Below, one piece after another: positions 9,101-19,599 of a DNA stretch of 25,838 nt; the first letter of the stretch is position 1; every line of letters starts with the position of its first letter. The DNA is taken from NCBI GenBank assembly GCA_011763485.2, contig JAANSK020140011.1:1-25838 (forward strand), given 5' to 3'. Origin of the DNA: Isoetes engelmannii. Taxonomy: Eukaryota; Streptophyta; Lycopodiopsida; Isoetales; Isoetaceae. The notes beneath the pieces are model-generated. The model had not been told where the DNA came from, did no database searches, and saw nothing but the letters and a program-made list of their open reading frames with translations. The translations under genes were made by a program, and so were the position numbers.

Positions 9101-11943
9101 GACAGGGCGAGATGGTTGCATTTGCAAGTTTTTATATGACAGTACTCCTGTGGAAAAGTTGGTTTGTGTACGTGTAGAAAGAATAAAGACAGTGACTATG
9201 ATCGAATCTATTCAGGAAGCTGAGAGGGACACTTATTCTAAATCTATTGCCACTGGCTTCACTTCATCGGATTTCATTTTCTGGGATTTAGAGAATGCAA
9301 TTGAGGTATAAGCAATCTGTTTGTATGCTAGGTGTATTGTTTCAAGTAATTATCTTGATGCAGGTGATGAGGTTTCCCTGTGGTGGATGGCGGAGACCAC
9401 ACTCACATTTTCTTGGGCGCTATCCGGAGCTGCAATACTGCTTTGCATTTTTAAAGGTTTGTATTACATTTTAATTAGCCATTTAGCTGCTTGATTAATG
9501 GTGGCTCCAAAACTTTGTCTCAGGACCAAGTGATCTGTGTATATCACAGATGGAAAAATTTGGAACAACTGTGTATAGAGGAAAGGAGGGGTCTTTTACT
9601 ACCGGATATTAGATCGATTCACAAGCCATTTCATGGCAAAGAAATCAACTCAGTCTATTTTGTCCCTGTGAGAGATAAGTGTAGCTCAAATCATGATATT
9701 AGTTGGATTGCAACAGGTGCAGAAGATGGAACTGTTATGATAAGCAGGTATTTCTGTTGAACCTACTGAGGAAGCTTGCAATCTTTATTACCTTGGTGTA
9801 AATTGTTAACATGGAAAATAAGAAATCTGGGTAACCATTTCTCTGGCTTGCCACCTGACAAAGATGTTTTTGCATATAGATATTTTGACACATCATCTGA
9901 TAAACTCAATGTAACAATGACTCTTGATGAGCATGTTGGTGGATCAGCTGTTCGTGCACTTGCATTGGTGGAGACAGTATACTGTTTCCAGGAGGATCTT
10001 CTAGCTTGCTGTTCAATTAATTCTTTTGGAAACAGTCTAAACACAAGCATTTTACACAATGAACCATCAGCGTCAGCGTTCGCGTTCCTGCTCTTCTCTG
10101 TAGGAGCGAAGGAAGTTGCAACATGTTGGCTTCTTGAATCATGTCTCCAGCAAAATGAGGCATTCAGAACATTGGAGAAATGTGACGACATTGAAATAAA
10201 TAGCCTTTTAACGTCAAAATGGCTATCTACATATATTTATAGACCAGCTGTGGCTAACACGAAGTTTGCTATGAAGATTGATGATAGTACTGCACCTATT
10301 GATTCAGTTAAGTCAGAGGCAACAGAAATGGCATCAGATTGTGAGTGCCATGAAGCACCGATTCAAAGAGCAGATGATTTGCGATATTTGGCTGTCACAG
10401 GTTTTGCAACCCAATATACGAAAACAAGGTAAATTTAACCATTCGAACTGAACACTGAGAGCAAGAACTGTTCTTAATGCTTATCGTTTTATCAGAGGAG
10501 TTATCACGTTTCTTGTAATAGCAAGCTCAGATGCAAGTTTGAGAATGCATGCGTTTGACGTTGAAAGCCAATTATGGTAATAACCTTTATTATATAGTCC
10601 CTCTTGGCATTTTAATAATTTTCTTATGTAAATAAATAAGTTATTGGGAGCAGGCTTGAGGTTGCGGTGTTGGAATGCCATGGTACTCCAGTTTTGGCCC
10701 TGGAACACATAGTTATCCCTCCTCATATGTCAGGTATTTTACGGAATTAGTAGTTTCTTATTCTCAATTTCTGCACTTGGCTACAGGATTTAGCATGCTG
10801 CCATTTGGTAGATCATAACCGAAGTCTGAGTTTTACCAGGTGTTTCTTTCGATACTTTCCTAGTATTTAGTGGATCAACAGATGGAAGCATTGCTGTATG
10901 GGATGTGACTTCATCTGTTCATGATGTTACGAAGAACTACTCAGGGGTAGACTCTATAGCTTTTCCCCAGCGTCCACAAACGGGAAGGGGCAGCCAAGGG
11001 GGCAAACGCTGGAGAACATATCGCCAACACAGGATGGCTACTGGCACTAGAGCCAACCTGGAAGCAGCACTACTTTCTCAGGGAAGGACAGCTTCAGCAA
11101 CATCTGAGGTTGTTCTAGAGCAGAAAATAACACCCAAACTTGGTCCAACTTATTTATTACAACGGGTTCACGAATCTGGAGTAAACTGCATATCAGTTGC
11201 AACTTTGAGTTCAAGTACTCAGGAAGGTCTATCCTCACCGCTGTATGCGCTTGTAAGTGGTGGTGATGATCAAGCATTGCAGGTGGAAATATTTGCTCTT
11301 CAAAAAGTAACAACAAATGACCATTTGTTATCTTCAGGTTAACAGTAACAACAAATGATCAGTTGTCATTCTCAGTTTCTATACTTGATTTCATCTCGTA
11401 ACTCTGACTTGATTTATATATATGTGGATTGTGGACATGCAGGAGACAAGGAGTTGCATTGTGTGTTCAAGATAGTAAGTCAGAATTCAGTTCAGTGCGC
11501 TCATGCATCAGCATTGAAAAGTATGTCTTGGATCCTATGTTTAGGTTGGTTGACATTCTAGGTATTGTATTCTAAAAGCACAATATTGTGCACAGGTATC
11601 TGGACAGATGGAATGTGGGTTTTCAGCACAGGCCTTGATCAAAGGCTCAGATGTTGGCAGTACAATTATGATGTCCATTCAATCACTTTGACGGAGAGAA
11701 CCAGCTGCGTGATTGATGTCCCAGAGGCTGCATCACTCCACGTTGAGCATTGTTCAAAGAGGTTCATTCATTTTATTACCTCTCCCTGAAGATCCTACGT
11801 TTTCTATTTCATGTTTTCTTATGTTAGATGTTGACAGGACCAGTGCATTCTATCGTGTAGCCATTGTTGGGCGGGGCTTGCAAGTCCTTGACTTCACCCA
11901 TGCTTTAGAAGGTGAATTGGTAGATTGGAAGCTTTCCAAGTGA
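6144..11943 (+). CDS. WDR6: WDR6/Trm734-like WD40 protein (tRNA 2'-O-methylation cofactor)
   Basis: Twenty-one exons join in phase to 1338 codons: 6144-6258, 6360-6652, 6726-6843, 6898-6992, 7120-7286, 7409-7538, 7612-7694, 7758-7961, 8076-8435, 8507-8684, 8832-9026, 9102-9305, 9364-9456, 9524-9747, 9880-10428, 10496-10576, 10654-10733, 10840-11337, 11443-11520, 11596-11761, 11838-11943. Introns are 54-147 nt and all GT-AG. The start MASEETWSIVKGSYLGDVTALCL matches the WDR6 N terminus. WD40 units are clear near residues 236-268 (GHEGSIYRIAWSDDG...DDRSARIW), 293-363 (SEDCTCRIW), 647 (TGRDGCICKF), 1066-1078 (STDGSIAVWDV) and 1255-1270. The end, VAIVGRGLQVLDF, is typical of plant members, which are about 1300 aa; human WDR6 is shorter. 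The known role is to partner FTSJ1/Trm7 in 2'-O-methylation of tRNA position 34. No break was found. The last acceptor (11837) was chosen over an AG 14 nt upstream because only it keeps the frame open. Confidence 0.88.
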
Positions 11944-12391
11944 CAAAACCAAGGATGGCGGATATGCTAAGGAAATTGTCTCTCTGAAGGAAACAGCTTT
12001 GGTTTTGATGGCAGACCTTCATATTATTGCAATTCAGTATTTGGCGTTGTCTAGAAATATTGGGAAGCAGAGAGATGAGCATGTGGGTGTGGAAGTCGTG
12101 CTCTTTGACGGTTTTATCATTTGAGTTTTGGTGCGGTGAAGGATTGCAGAAAGTACTAAAATGGAAACACTAATGAGGGTACAACCTTCACCATTATTAG
12201 CACGTCTGCTCAGTGTTGGATAATTTTCTTTGCACTGTGGCATTGTTCATGTTATATACATGAGCCGAGACACCTGTTTATTTTTTTAAGGGGCATTTTG
12301 AAGTCAAAGCTAAGAGCTCAGTATTCTATATGTTCATTTGCCAATCCCCTGTTTGGTAGTAATGAAGGCGTGCATTCCTATAATCAGTTAT
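11944..12391 (+). other. 3' flank of the WDR6-like gene, no other gene seen
   Basis: This AT-rich sequence follows the TGA stop and probably includes the 3' UTR. I see no convincing canonical AATAAA signal at a typical distance and no other coding signal. Confidence 0.3.
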
Positions 12392-13119
12392 TATGCTGAA
12401 AATGATGATTCGAGTTCGTTATTTGATGAGGAGTCTTTGAGATGGCGACCACCTGAGTGGCCACTCGAGTCTTAACGACTTGGGTTGGAGTTGCTTACGT
12501 TGCTGATGTTCCTGTAAATTTCCACCAATAATTGGCCGTCAAAGTTATGGAAGAATGAAGTCACCAAGACAGCAATTTTTACAGGTGGAGTTTGCAAAAT
12601 TTACAGACCAGGAATTGACTTTGCATCTGCTCAAGCATAAACATTCAGGGGTTCATTTCCTTTTTGGTTTCTGATTATAGGTGAAGTTATTCACGATTGC
12701 TATAAAGGAACAAACAGAAAACGTGATCTTGGATCCATAGTAGATGTCAAAGCAAGTTTCTTGTTAGTGCATGCTCTCCTTCTGTTTCCCCAGCATAACT
12801 GTCCAGGACATGATTACGTCAATTGTGAAGAGTGGTATCAGATGTTCAGAAGGAAATTATCAGCAATTTTGAGACAAATGCAGCGAAAAATAGACAAAGC
12901 ATATAGATGAATGGGATCAATGCAGTCTTTGCAGCTCCTTGTATGCTCTATTACAGAAATATGGCTATGCCTGTATTTATTTTCAAAACTGATATGATCT
13001 TGGAAATTACAAATTCAAATAGTCCAAAGAGAACTTCAGATCTTGATGTATACAACGCGAAGATAGAAGGAAGCAGAAATTTAATTGAAGAATATAAGTT
13101 TTTACTTCCTTTACAATGA
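12392..13119 (+). other. Unidentified open stretches, possible decayed gene
   Basis: Three neighbouring plus-strand open pieces have protein-like composition. One ends in SLFDEESLRWRPPEWPLES (about 12392-12474). One starts at 12555 (MKSPRQQFLQVEFAKFTDQE) and ends near 12674. One runs from 12680 to 12910 with RDLGSIVDVKASFLLVHALL, NCEEWYQMFRRKLSAILRQ and a basic end. A GATTATAG acceptor-like site precedes the third. A 70-codon ORF follows at 12907. They may be exons of an unrecognised gene or a captured fragment. I cannot name the family. Confidence 0.25.
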
Positions 13120-14235
13120 CAATGGAGATTATTGCTTCATGGCGGTCAGATGACGGGTCAGATGACGGCGTCGTGGGGAATATGCCACAAGCACAGATCC
13201 ACCCGCCCTTTTGAGGTCAACATGGGGTCAAATTGACCCAATTTTATAAGGGCGTTTAAGGGAAAAGAACCATAACCATAGGTTTAAATAGTATAGTGGG
13301 TTTAAATAGTATAATGTCAGTATGAATACACTATAACATATAGTAGCAGTATTCTATCACAAAGCTTATACGCATCATCAAGAATTCAGCAACAACCAGG
13401 GCTTGGGGAATCGAACCCCAACAAGAATCCAATGCCCTTGGAAAACACAATAGAAGAGGGAACAACAAAAGCGAGAACACAATAAAGGAGGGAGCAAAAT
13501 AAACAAACCTGCAAACCTTAACCTCGAGATGGCAGTCCAGAATGTTGGGGAAATGTCTGCTGGGGTGTGGTCAATCCCTCTGCAAAGCCATCTGCCGCGA
13601 TGGATGGCTCTCTCGAAGCTCTAGATAATTCCTCCATATTTTCTCTTTGCATATTAGACACTTCTAGAAAGATCGGAACTAAATCGAAACTTTGTGACTC
13701 TCTTATTATATTTCGTATTAATAAATCTTATAATTTGTCGATTTTTCATTTATAGGATTTATCATATGCAAGCAAGCTAGGGAGCAAAAAGAATATTCTT
13801 AAAAGATTCTCTTTTTTGGCAAGAAAAGGGGGCTAAAAGGAGGTACAATTTTAAATTAAGAGATGTTGTGTATTTTGACCCCCCCAAATATGGTCAGTTT
13901 GTTCTCAATAAATAGACAAAAATAGAAGTTGTTGCGATAAATAGACATTTTCCAAGACAATGGAAATTTGTCTCAATTATGATTGGAAGATAACTACTAT
14001 TTTCAGAGAATAAAAATTTCAAGCGAAAAAACAAGTGGTGTTAAACTAAAATATAAGAGTTTCAAAATTTGAAGATTTTATCTTCAACATTCATATGCAA
14101 AATCTACAAGTTTTTGCGACCATGACCGCATCTTTGCTTTCCACAACATGAACGGATGAAAAAATTAGCATTTTTTTTTTTGGTTCTATAATATAAAGAT
14201 ACTGGCAAAAAAAAAAAAAAAGGGATTTGAGTAAC
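13120..14235. other. AT-rich intergenic DNA
   Basis: No gene is supported. It holds a short near-repeat of TTTAAATAGTATA (about 13283 and 13302), the tRNA T-arm-like site listed separately, a 62-codon ORF at 13567 with no recognisable features, and homopolymer runs of T and A at about 14170-14222. Confidence 0.3.
13404..13420 (-). other. tRNA T-arm-like sequence with a perfect pol III B box
   Basis: The minus strand reads TGGGG, loop TTCGATT, CCCCA: a perfect 5-bp stem and 7-nt loop as in a tRNA T arm. It contains GGTTCGATTCC, an exact match to the B-box consensus (13407-13417). The upstream minus-strand sequence does not give a convincing A box, anticodon arm or matching acceptor strand, so this is not a complete tRNA gene. 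A tRNA fragment or tRNA-derived SINE remnant is possible. Confidence 0.35.
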
Positions 14236-14576
14236 TCCTTTTGTATCCTAGATTACACTTTCTACTCCATAGTAGCGAACGAAGGAAAAAAATAAAAAAA
14301 AATGGTTACAGTTCTATGATCCAAAAAGGCCAATAAATACTCATTTTCCATGTGTTTTAGAAATGAACAAATTTCTCTCTTGTTAATGTGGAGATTGTAG
14401 CGAAAAAAGAACATTATTTTCGAACAAGTGAAACCTTTTTGGTATTCTGGAATACACATGCTATTCCGGAATAGGCGAAAGTGGAAAAAAAAAATAAAAA
14501 AAATCAAACCTTTTTTGTATTCTGGAATACACTTTCTATTCTGGAATAGTGAAAGGAAAAAAGAAAACAACATCAA
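14236..14576. repeat. Diverged repeat units with A-runs
   Basis: Three related units occur at about 14236-14300, 14430-14500 and 14510-14570. Each has CTTTTTTGTATTCTGGAATA, then CACTTTCTATTCTGGAATAG, then a purine-rich AAAAAATAAAAAAA part; the first is the most decayed. The long minus-strand ORF across this area (14262-14576) is a product of this low complexity and is not taken as a gene. Confidence 0.5.
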
Positions 14577-14837
14577 CTAGGTATCTTGGCCCATATGATT
14601 ACCAGGTTGAGTGGGTTCCGGTCCTTTTGGTGAATTTCCAGAATATTTCATGGACCAGAGCATATTTATTTCAATGACGTTGCAACTGTTTTGTTTGATT
14701 TATGGGGATATATGATATTGGATCATGGTCAAAACAATAGTGGAAAATGTATTCTGGGTTAATAGTGAGATATCGGATCGTGGTTCATAATAATAGTGGG
14801 AAATGTATTCTGGAATAGAGAAAATCCTATTCCAGAA
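14445..14837. promoter_or_regulatory. Cluster of TTCnnGAA (heat-shock-element-like) palindromes
   Basis: TTCnnGAA occurs at 14445, 14464, 14520, 14539, 14636, 14808 and 14830, mostly inside TATTCYGGAATA. At 14806-14839, TATTCTGGAATAG and CTATTCCAGAATA form a perfect 13-bp inverted repeat with an 8-bp spacer. TTCnnGAA is the core of the heat-shock factor site. No gene start is evident nearby, so regulation is speculative and the cluster may be a by-product of repeat amplification. Confidence 0.35.
14714..14823. repeat. 55-bp tandem duplication
   Basis: GATATTGGATCATGG at 14714 and GATATCGGATCGTGG at 14769 start two similar units, each containing AATAGTGG and AATGTATTCTGG. The second unit ends in the inverted repeat at 14806-14839. 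Confidence 0.5.
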
Positions 14838-15018
14838 TAGGAATTTGCGTTCAACAGGAGAGGGGGCGAATTTTTTTTCTCCGCCCCTCTGGTTTGTTCT
14901 GGCGATAATCATACGTCCTGATCTATATCGGCACGGGCTTGGTGATCTAGATGGGCTCCGCCTCCTACTTGCAAGATACAACAAATGTTTGATGGCGGGA
15001 TTAGATATGATGACTGGT

Positions 15019-15082
15019 AGAAAGGCTTTTGTGGAAAGGCAGAAAGGAGAGAGGCAATTCTCTACTGGTCTGCCCTGGATGT
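15019..15082. repeat. 64-bp dispersed direct repeat, copy 1
   Basis: The segment starts AGAAAGGCTTTTGTGG and ends GGTCTGCCCTGGATGT. A second copy lies at 15530-15593 in the same orientation with about five or six base differences. Both leave the same minus-strand frame open (GQTSRELPL.FLPFH.SLS), so a coding origin on the minus strand is possible. Confidence 0.65.
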
Positions 15083-15498
15083 GTCAATACCGTGCATGTA
15101 TAAACACAAAAATCCGAAATCTCTATAATAACAATAGAATGGTTCAATCCTGTAGCAAAAAATAGGCACAATCCGAAAGAAGAATATACTACCATAGTTT
15201 TTACCAGTAACAAAGCCAACAATCCCATCAAGAACAGGACTGCACATCATGACTAAAGATTATACCAAGTTGATATCGGCGGTATTACAATCTGAAAAAC
15301 GGACTTACAACCATATTTTATGATAGGATCACGAAAAAACCTTTCAATAGTAACCCAACCATAGACAATATAGACTTTTTGTAGCCACAAAAACAATACT
15401 GGTTCAAGCACAACAATATGAAACCTTTAGTAACATGCTAGACTAATTTAATCCTATAGCAACTACAATAGGATGGGTTGAAAACAGAAAATAGGCAA

Positions 15499-15728
15499 TT
15501 TGTTATAGTAGAATTTGTATAGAACCTACAGAAAGGCTGTTGTGGAAAGGCAGAAAGGGGAGAGGCAGTTCTCTACTGGTCTGCCCTAGATGTTCGACTG
15601 GATTATTTCTGATGTCCTCAACATTGTCCTCAGCTACAAGATCAGTCTCATGCTGTTGCTGAACAGAGGTGCCACGCATAAATTTGGCCAGTAATTGAGC
15701 TGCTGCCGCATTTTTCTTGGAAGATGAT
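15499..15728 (-). other. Open minus-strand exon-like stretch
   Basis: After a GATATATTTAG acceptor-like site (minus strand, at 15729), a frame stays open for about 76 codons. It reads SSSKKNAAAAQLLAKFMRG, an acidic part (ETDLVAEDNVEDIRNN), and then the repeat-encoded GQTSRELPL. Composition looks protein-like, but no family is recognised and no partner exons were found. It may be a transposase or host-gene fragment. Confidence 0.22.
15530..15593. repeat. 64-bp dispersed direct repeat, copy 2
   Basis: This is the second copy of the 15019-15082 segment, 511 bp downstream. The DNA between (15083-15529) shows no gene. Confidence 0.65.
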
Positions 15729-15839
15729 CTAAATATATCCTATAGCCACAAATTAAATTTGCATACCAACAATGTATGCGTTGGAAATCCAACTCCAGGA
15801 TGTAGGGCGAACACCAGCTTGACAATGTCACCCCCAAAA

Positions 15840-17230
15840 ATACAAGTCGAGACTCGTGCCTTATGTAATAGACATCTTAACTAGGCAACAAATAGGTATT
15901 AGAGTTGAGGCCCAATGGGAACACAACTTAACAATGCTACCCATTACTGTACCAGTTAAGAACCAAACCATAGTCGAGGACACTTAGTAGTGTGTACTCA
16001 AATTAATACATGAGGCATCTTTTCAAAATTTCCTTTAAAAGTAATCGTACTAACCTCCTCAAAATCAAGATAAATAGGTTGTTGACTCTTCCACCATTAG
16101 CATATTAAATCGAATGCAGATTATCATTTTCTATACCTTACATACTTCATAACCTTTTGCAATGATTTTCTTCTTCCATACTGTATATCCACCCCCAAAG
16201 CACCAAATGTCGTTGACATAGAAAGTGTCCCCCAGCTACACACTTTGACCCTTTAGCTTCACCTTGTATTTCTATGATTCTATCATTCTGTAAGCTCTAT
16301 AATTTAGTAGCTCATCTGCCAGCATTAAAATGCTAATATATCACTCATAGAAAGTCAGGAATAAAATTTTAATAATTCAGTTAAAAAGCATTGTTCTCGT
16401 GATTGGTCATGTATGTTGGGGCTATCATACTTTAACAATACTTGTCTTCAAAATCTGACAGACGACCTCTGTTTTATGGCTAGGCACCGTTCTGTGTCTG
16501 GCGGACAAGAAGGGAGGTTGCATGCAAAAATTAACTCCCAGTTTGACTCCACCAAAACTCTGAGTGCAATTATTTTTTCAACACAAAATAATGCTTTCAA
16601 GTTGGAATAGGCTCCAACTCGATCTCAGCCTTCTAGCCACTTGCCTCCCTTAATCTAGACCTTCTATATGGCATACTTTGAGCATGTTCTATTTTCATCA
16701 CCCCAGCCGTAGGGTTTGCCTTCCCGGAAACCCAAAACAATTAACATACCCTTTTAAACCACTATTTCACTAATTTGAATTTTTTCCATCATTTTGAATT
16801 CAAATTTCCCGCTCAGTGTGAGATTGAGGGTTGTGCTGGTGTTCATCTTTTGTTGCAGCATGCACCAACGGTTTTGGGACGCACAGAAGAAGCACAATCA
16901 CCATGTCTATTCAAATACAAACCTCGCCATTTGTTTGCAAATACAATGGCACAAGGTATTCCTTATCTTTTTATTACAGTGGCAAATACAGGGGCGCAAG
17001 AAATACAGTGTCTTGCCGGATCTAGGATTCCGTTATTTATTTTTGCTTTGAATTATCTAGTCGCATCTCTTATGGGGTTTCAAATGGACTGCCTAATCTG
17101 GCCCTGCTTTGTTTTATGGGCTTGAATAGATTACGTTACCTCTATGCAGTCTGATCAGATCTTTCACAATTATGCTCTGCCTTAATTTCGTAGAAAGATC
17201 TTTGCAGAAATTACTTGTTCAGCAACACTG
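15840..17230. other. Intergenic DNA, no supported gene
   Basis: Three overlapping plus-strand ORFs at 16775-17125 lie in different frames and contain no motif I recognise. The rest is AT-rich without clear splice pairs or repeats. Confidence 0.3.
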
Positions 17231-17367
17231 CAGGGGACAAGTTCGTTTTACAGCCCCCCACCCTGACGTGGCACATATCCAAACCATCCATTTTGCAAAT
17301 CAAGGGCTCTAATACATGCCACGTCGGGGGGGGGGGGGGGGGGGGGCTGCAAAACGAACTCTACCCC
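17231..17367. mobile_element. MITE with long terminal inverted repeats and a G21 run
   Basis: The left arm (CAGGGGACAAGTTCGTTTTA, CAGCCCCCCACCC, TGACGTGGCACAT; 17231-17276) is the reverse complement of the right arm (ATGCCACGTC at 17316, a G run, CTGCAAAACGAAC, TCTACCCC to 17367), with a roughly 40-bp loop. A run of 21 G (17326-17346) in the right arm faces only 12 bases of C-rich sequence on the left, so it has expanded. The CAGGGG start resembles hAT-type ends, but no 8-bp target duplication was found, so the superfamily is open. It encodes no protein. Confidence 0.7.
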
Positions 17368-17371
17368 ACTG

Positions 17372-17840
17372 GAGAGCTACCCCATTTCACTAATGCAGAG
17401 TTTTAAACAGATTAAGCCCAGAGCTATGCAGGTAAACAGATCAAATTACAAATGTTATGCTATCTCTTATCAAATTTCGCGTGCTGAAGCAAGATTCCCC
17501 TGTTGAATAGCACTAACTTTTCGATTTGGCTCATCTGCTGTAGATAACGATGGGATTTTATGCTTTTCATGATGGGGATCTTTCACAGTTCAGTTTTTTA
17601 GACTGGCAAGTGGATCAAACAAGAAATTTCAATTTTGGAAGATAACCTTCTCTTCGCGCTTAGCACGAGATCTGTGAAACTAAACGTGGCTTATCCTTTA
17701 AATTTACTCACTTATCCTTTTCACATTTTTGCCAAATAGATGTCCTTTGCATTTTAATTCAGCAAATTCTCATCTTTCATACTTGGAGGAGGATGAAAAG
17801 TAAGCAAACTAAGTCTTAAAATTGGCTGTTTATCACGCTA
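17372..17840. other. Intergenic DNA, nothing recognised
   Basis: AT-rich sequence with no gene, splice pair or strong repeat. A GCGC...GAGATCT-like string near 17655 resembles the start of the 89-bp tandem unit that follows. Confidence 0.3.
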
Positions 17841-18018
17841 AGCGCGAGATCTCTTGCAAGATTGGCTTAAAACAACTATTATCTTATGCTTTTGCATTTA
17901 TGAAGTTATCGAATTATATGCCTTTTTATAGCGCGAGATCTCTTGCAAGGTTGGCTTAAAACAACCATTATCTTATGCTTTTGCATTTATGAAGTTATGG
18001 AATTATATGCTTTTTGCA
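17841..18018. repeat. 89-bp tandem duplication
   Basis: AGCGCGAGATCTCTTGCAAG starts at 17841 and again at 17930. The copies differ at only about four positions before diverging near the end, so the duplication looks recent compared with the other repeats here. Confidence 0.75.
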
Positions 18019-18659
18019 TACGAAATGTTGTGAAAATAAATGTTGATGGATTTTTTTTATCAAGCTAAATGCACATAAATTTTTGGAATGTTAAGTTTGG
18101 ACCAATTCAAAACCTGTATTCCATGTTCTTTTTTCTAATGTTTTGGCTCTATATTTTTTGCTTATCATTTTAAAAACCTACTTTTTAGCTCGAGTTTAAA
18201 AAAAAATGACAAGTGGAATAAGTTCAAAATAACGAAATCGTGGTTTGTAAATAAGATCTTTTCCAACTACTAAATAAACGCCCACCTTTTCTACACCGTA
18301 AATACATCCAACAAATCGTGAGCAACAGTCTCAAATGGAGCTTAATATGTTCAAAACGATGCTAAACAACTTCTATAAGAAGGAAAAATAAATATGCCTA
18401 CATATGACACTTTCAAACTGGGTCCAAACCACCAAAAATCTTCAAATCAAAGGTTGCAATATACGGCGTACCCTTCAAATCTAAAGCTGGCTTCCACAAA
18501 CTAAATGATGCTCAGCACGATGTAGCAAGCATCACATTGGGTGCTCTGCCTAACAAGAAAGACCCTGAGGATACATGCACATATGGCGTACGCTAGTGCT
18601 GTACAAAGCAATACTATTGCTTTAGTTTTCTACGTAATCCTTTCCTATACTTCCTATAC
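18019..18659. other. Intergenic DNA, nothing recognised
   Basis: No coding frame, splice signal chain or structured RNA was seen. The sequence is AT-rich. Confidence 0.3.
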
Positions 18660-18694
18660 TTCCTTCCTTCCTTCCTTCCTTCCTTCCTTCCTTC
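18660..18694. repeat. (TTCC)n microsatellite
   Basis: About nine uninterrupted TTCC units, preceded by two TTCCTATAC-like units that look like the degenerate start of the array. Confidence 0.9.
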
Positions 18695-19316
18695 TTATAC
18701 TTGAGTTATCTATGTAACAAGATGAATTCGTATTGTGATGTTTACTATTACGTCAACATATATAACCCATGGTCCTTTTACTAAATTGCTTTTTCCAAAA
18801 CTTAATTATGTAGGCAGTGTAAATAGGAAGCAAAAGTGTGAGCATCCTACTCACAGATCGAGAAACATAAACACGCCACACATATTACAACCCTTCATCA
18901 CAACATTAGGATGGTGCTTCACAAAAACCTCACAAAACAGCCATCACTGCACATGAATTTTAGCAACTCAAGCACCCTTCAGAATTCAATCATTGAGACC
19001 AATCTTCAATTTATGAACGTAACATTCTCGCTCATTCAAGCCATCTATGCAACAACTGCAATTCCGTTTCTACAACCTCCCATCATTCCTAAATATAAAA
19101 ATTATAGTCACTGAGGCAATTTTACGATCACCTTGCAACTGAAGCACTCAAGAACACAGAGTCAAGCATAAACCAAATTGTAAATTAAACGAAAAGTCAC
19201 ATACACCAACACCAACACAACGCCTACATTCTACATGCATTTCAAATGCTATTAACATGCTCTACCATCATGCTCCAAGTACATGCCCTTGCAACAAAAA
19301 GCAAAAAGTGCAAAAG
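18695..19316. other. CA-rich intergenic DNA
   Basis: Overlapping short plus-strand ORFs at 18735-19114 are rich in His, Thr and Asn because of CA-rich composition. They have no start context or motif that would support a gene. Confidence 0.3.
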
Positions 19317-19498
19317 TACATGTGCTTCATACATCCATACTTCTACCTGGCTAGATACTTCCACAACTCACAACAGGAGAACTAAAGATTCACCCAAGTC
19401 AACCACATACATGTGCTTCATACATCCATACTTCTACCTAGCTAGATACTTCCACAACAGACAACAAGAGAACTACATATTCACCCATCCATGTCAAC
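19317..19498. repeat. 91-bp tandem duplication
   Basis: TGTGCTTCATACATCCATAC occurs at 19321 and 19412, followed in both by TTCTACCT, GCTAGATACTTCCACAAC and an ACAA.AGAGAACTA part. The period is 91 bp with moderate divergence. Confidence 0.7.
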
Positions 19499-19535
19499 CC
19501 CATGGAGTTGCAAGGGCACCAACGGTGTGTTAGCA

Positions 19536-19599
19536 CTTTTTGGGTTGCCCGAACGGCAAACCTGCACCTTTTTGGGTTGCCCGAACTGCAAACCTGCGG
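19536..19599. repeat. 32-bp tandem duplication
   Basis: CTTTTTGGGTTGCCCGAAC starts at 19536 and 19568; both copies continue with GCAAACCTGC. Differences are few. Confidence 0.75.

Noticed and set aside
9763-10191. 142-codon minus-strand ORF
   Set aside because: It is antisense to exon 15 of the WDR6-like gene and has no motif of its own.
13404-13420. Complete tRNA gene on the minus strand
   Set aside because: Only the T arm is convincing; no matching acceptor strand, D arm or anticodon arm could be placed.
14262-14576. 104-codon minus-strand ORF rich in Phe
   Set aside because: It is built from A-runs and repeated TATTCTGGAATA units; two internal repeats (CIPEY.KG) come from the DNA repeat, not from a protein family.
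16775-17125. 116-codon plus-strand ORF
   Set aside because: It overlaps two other plus-strand ORFs in other frames, with no recognisable domain or splice context.
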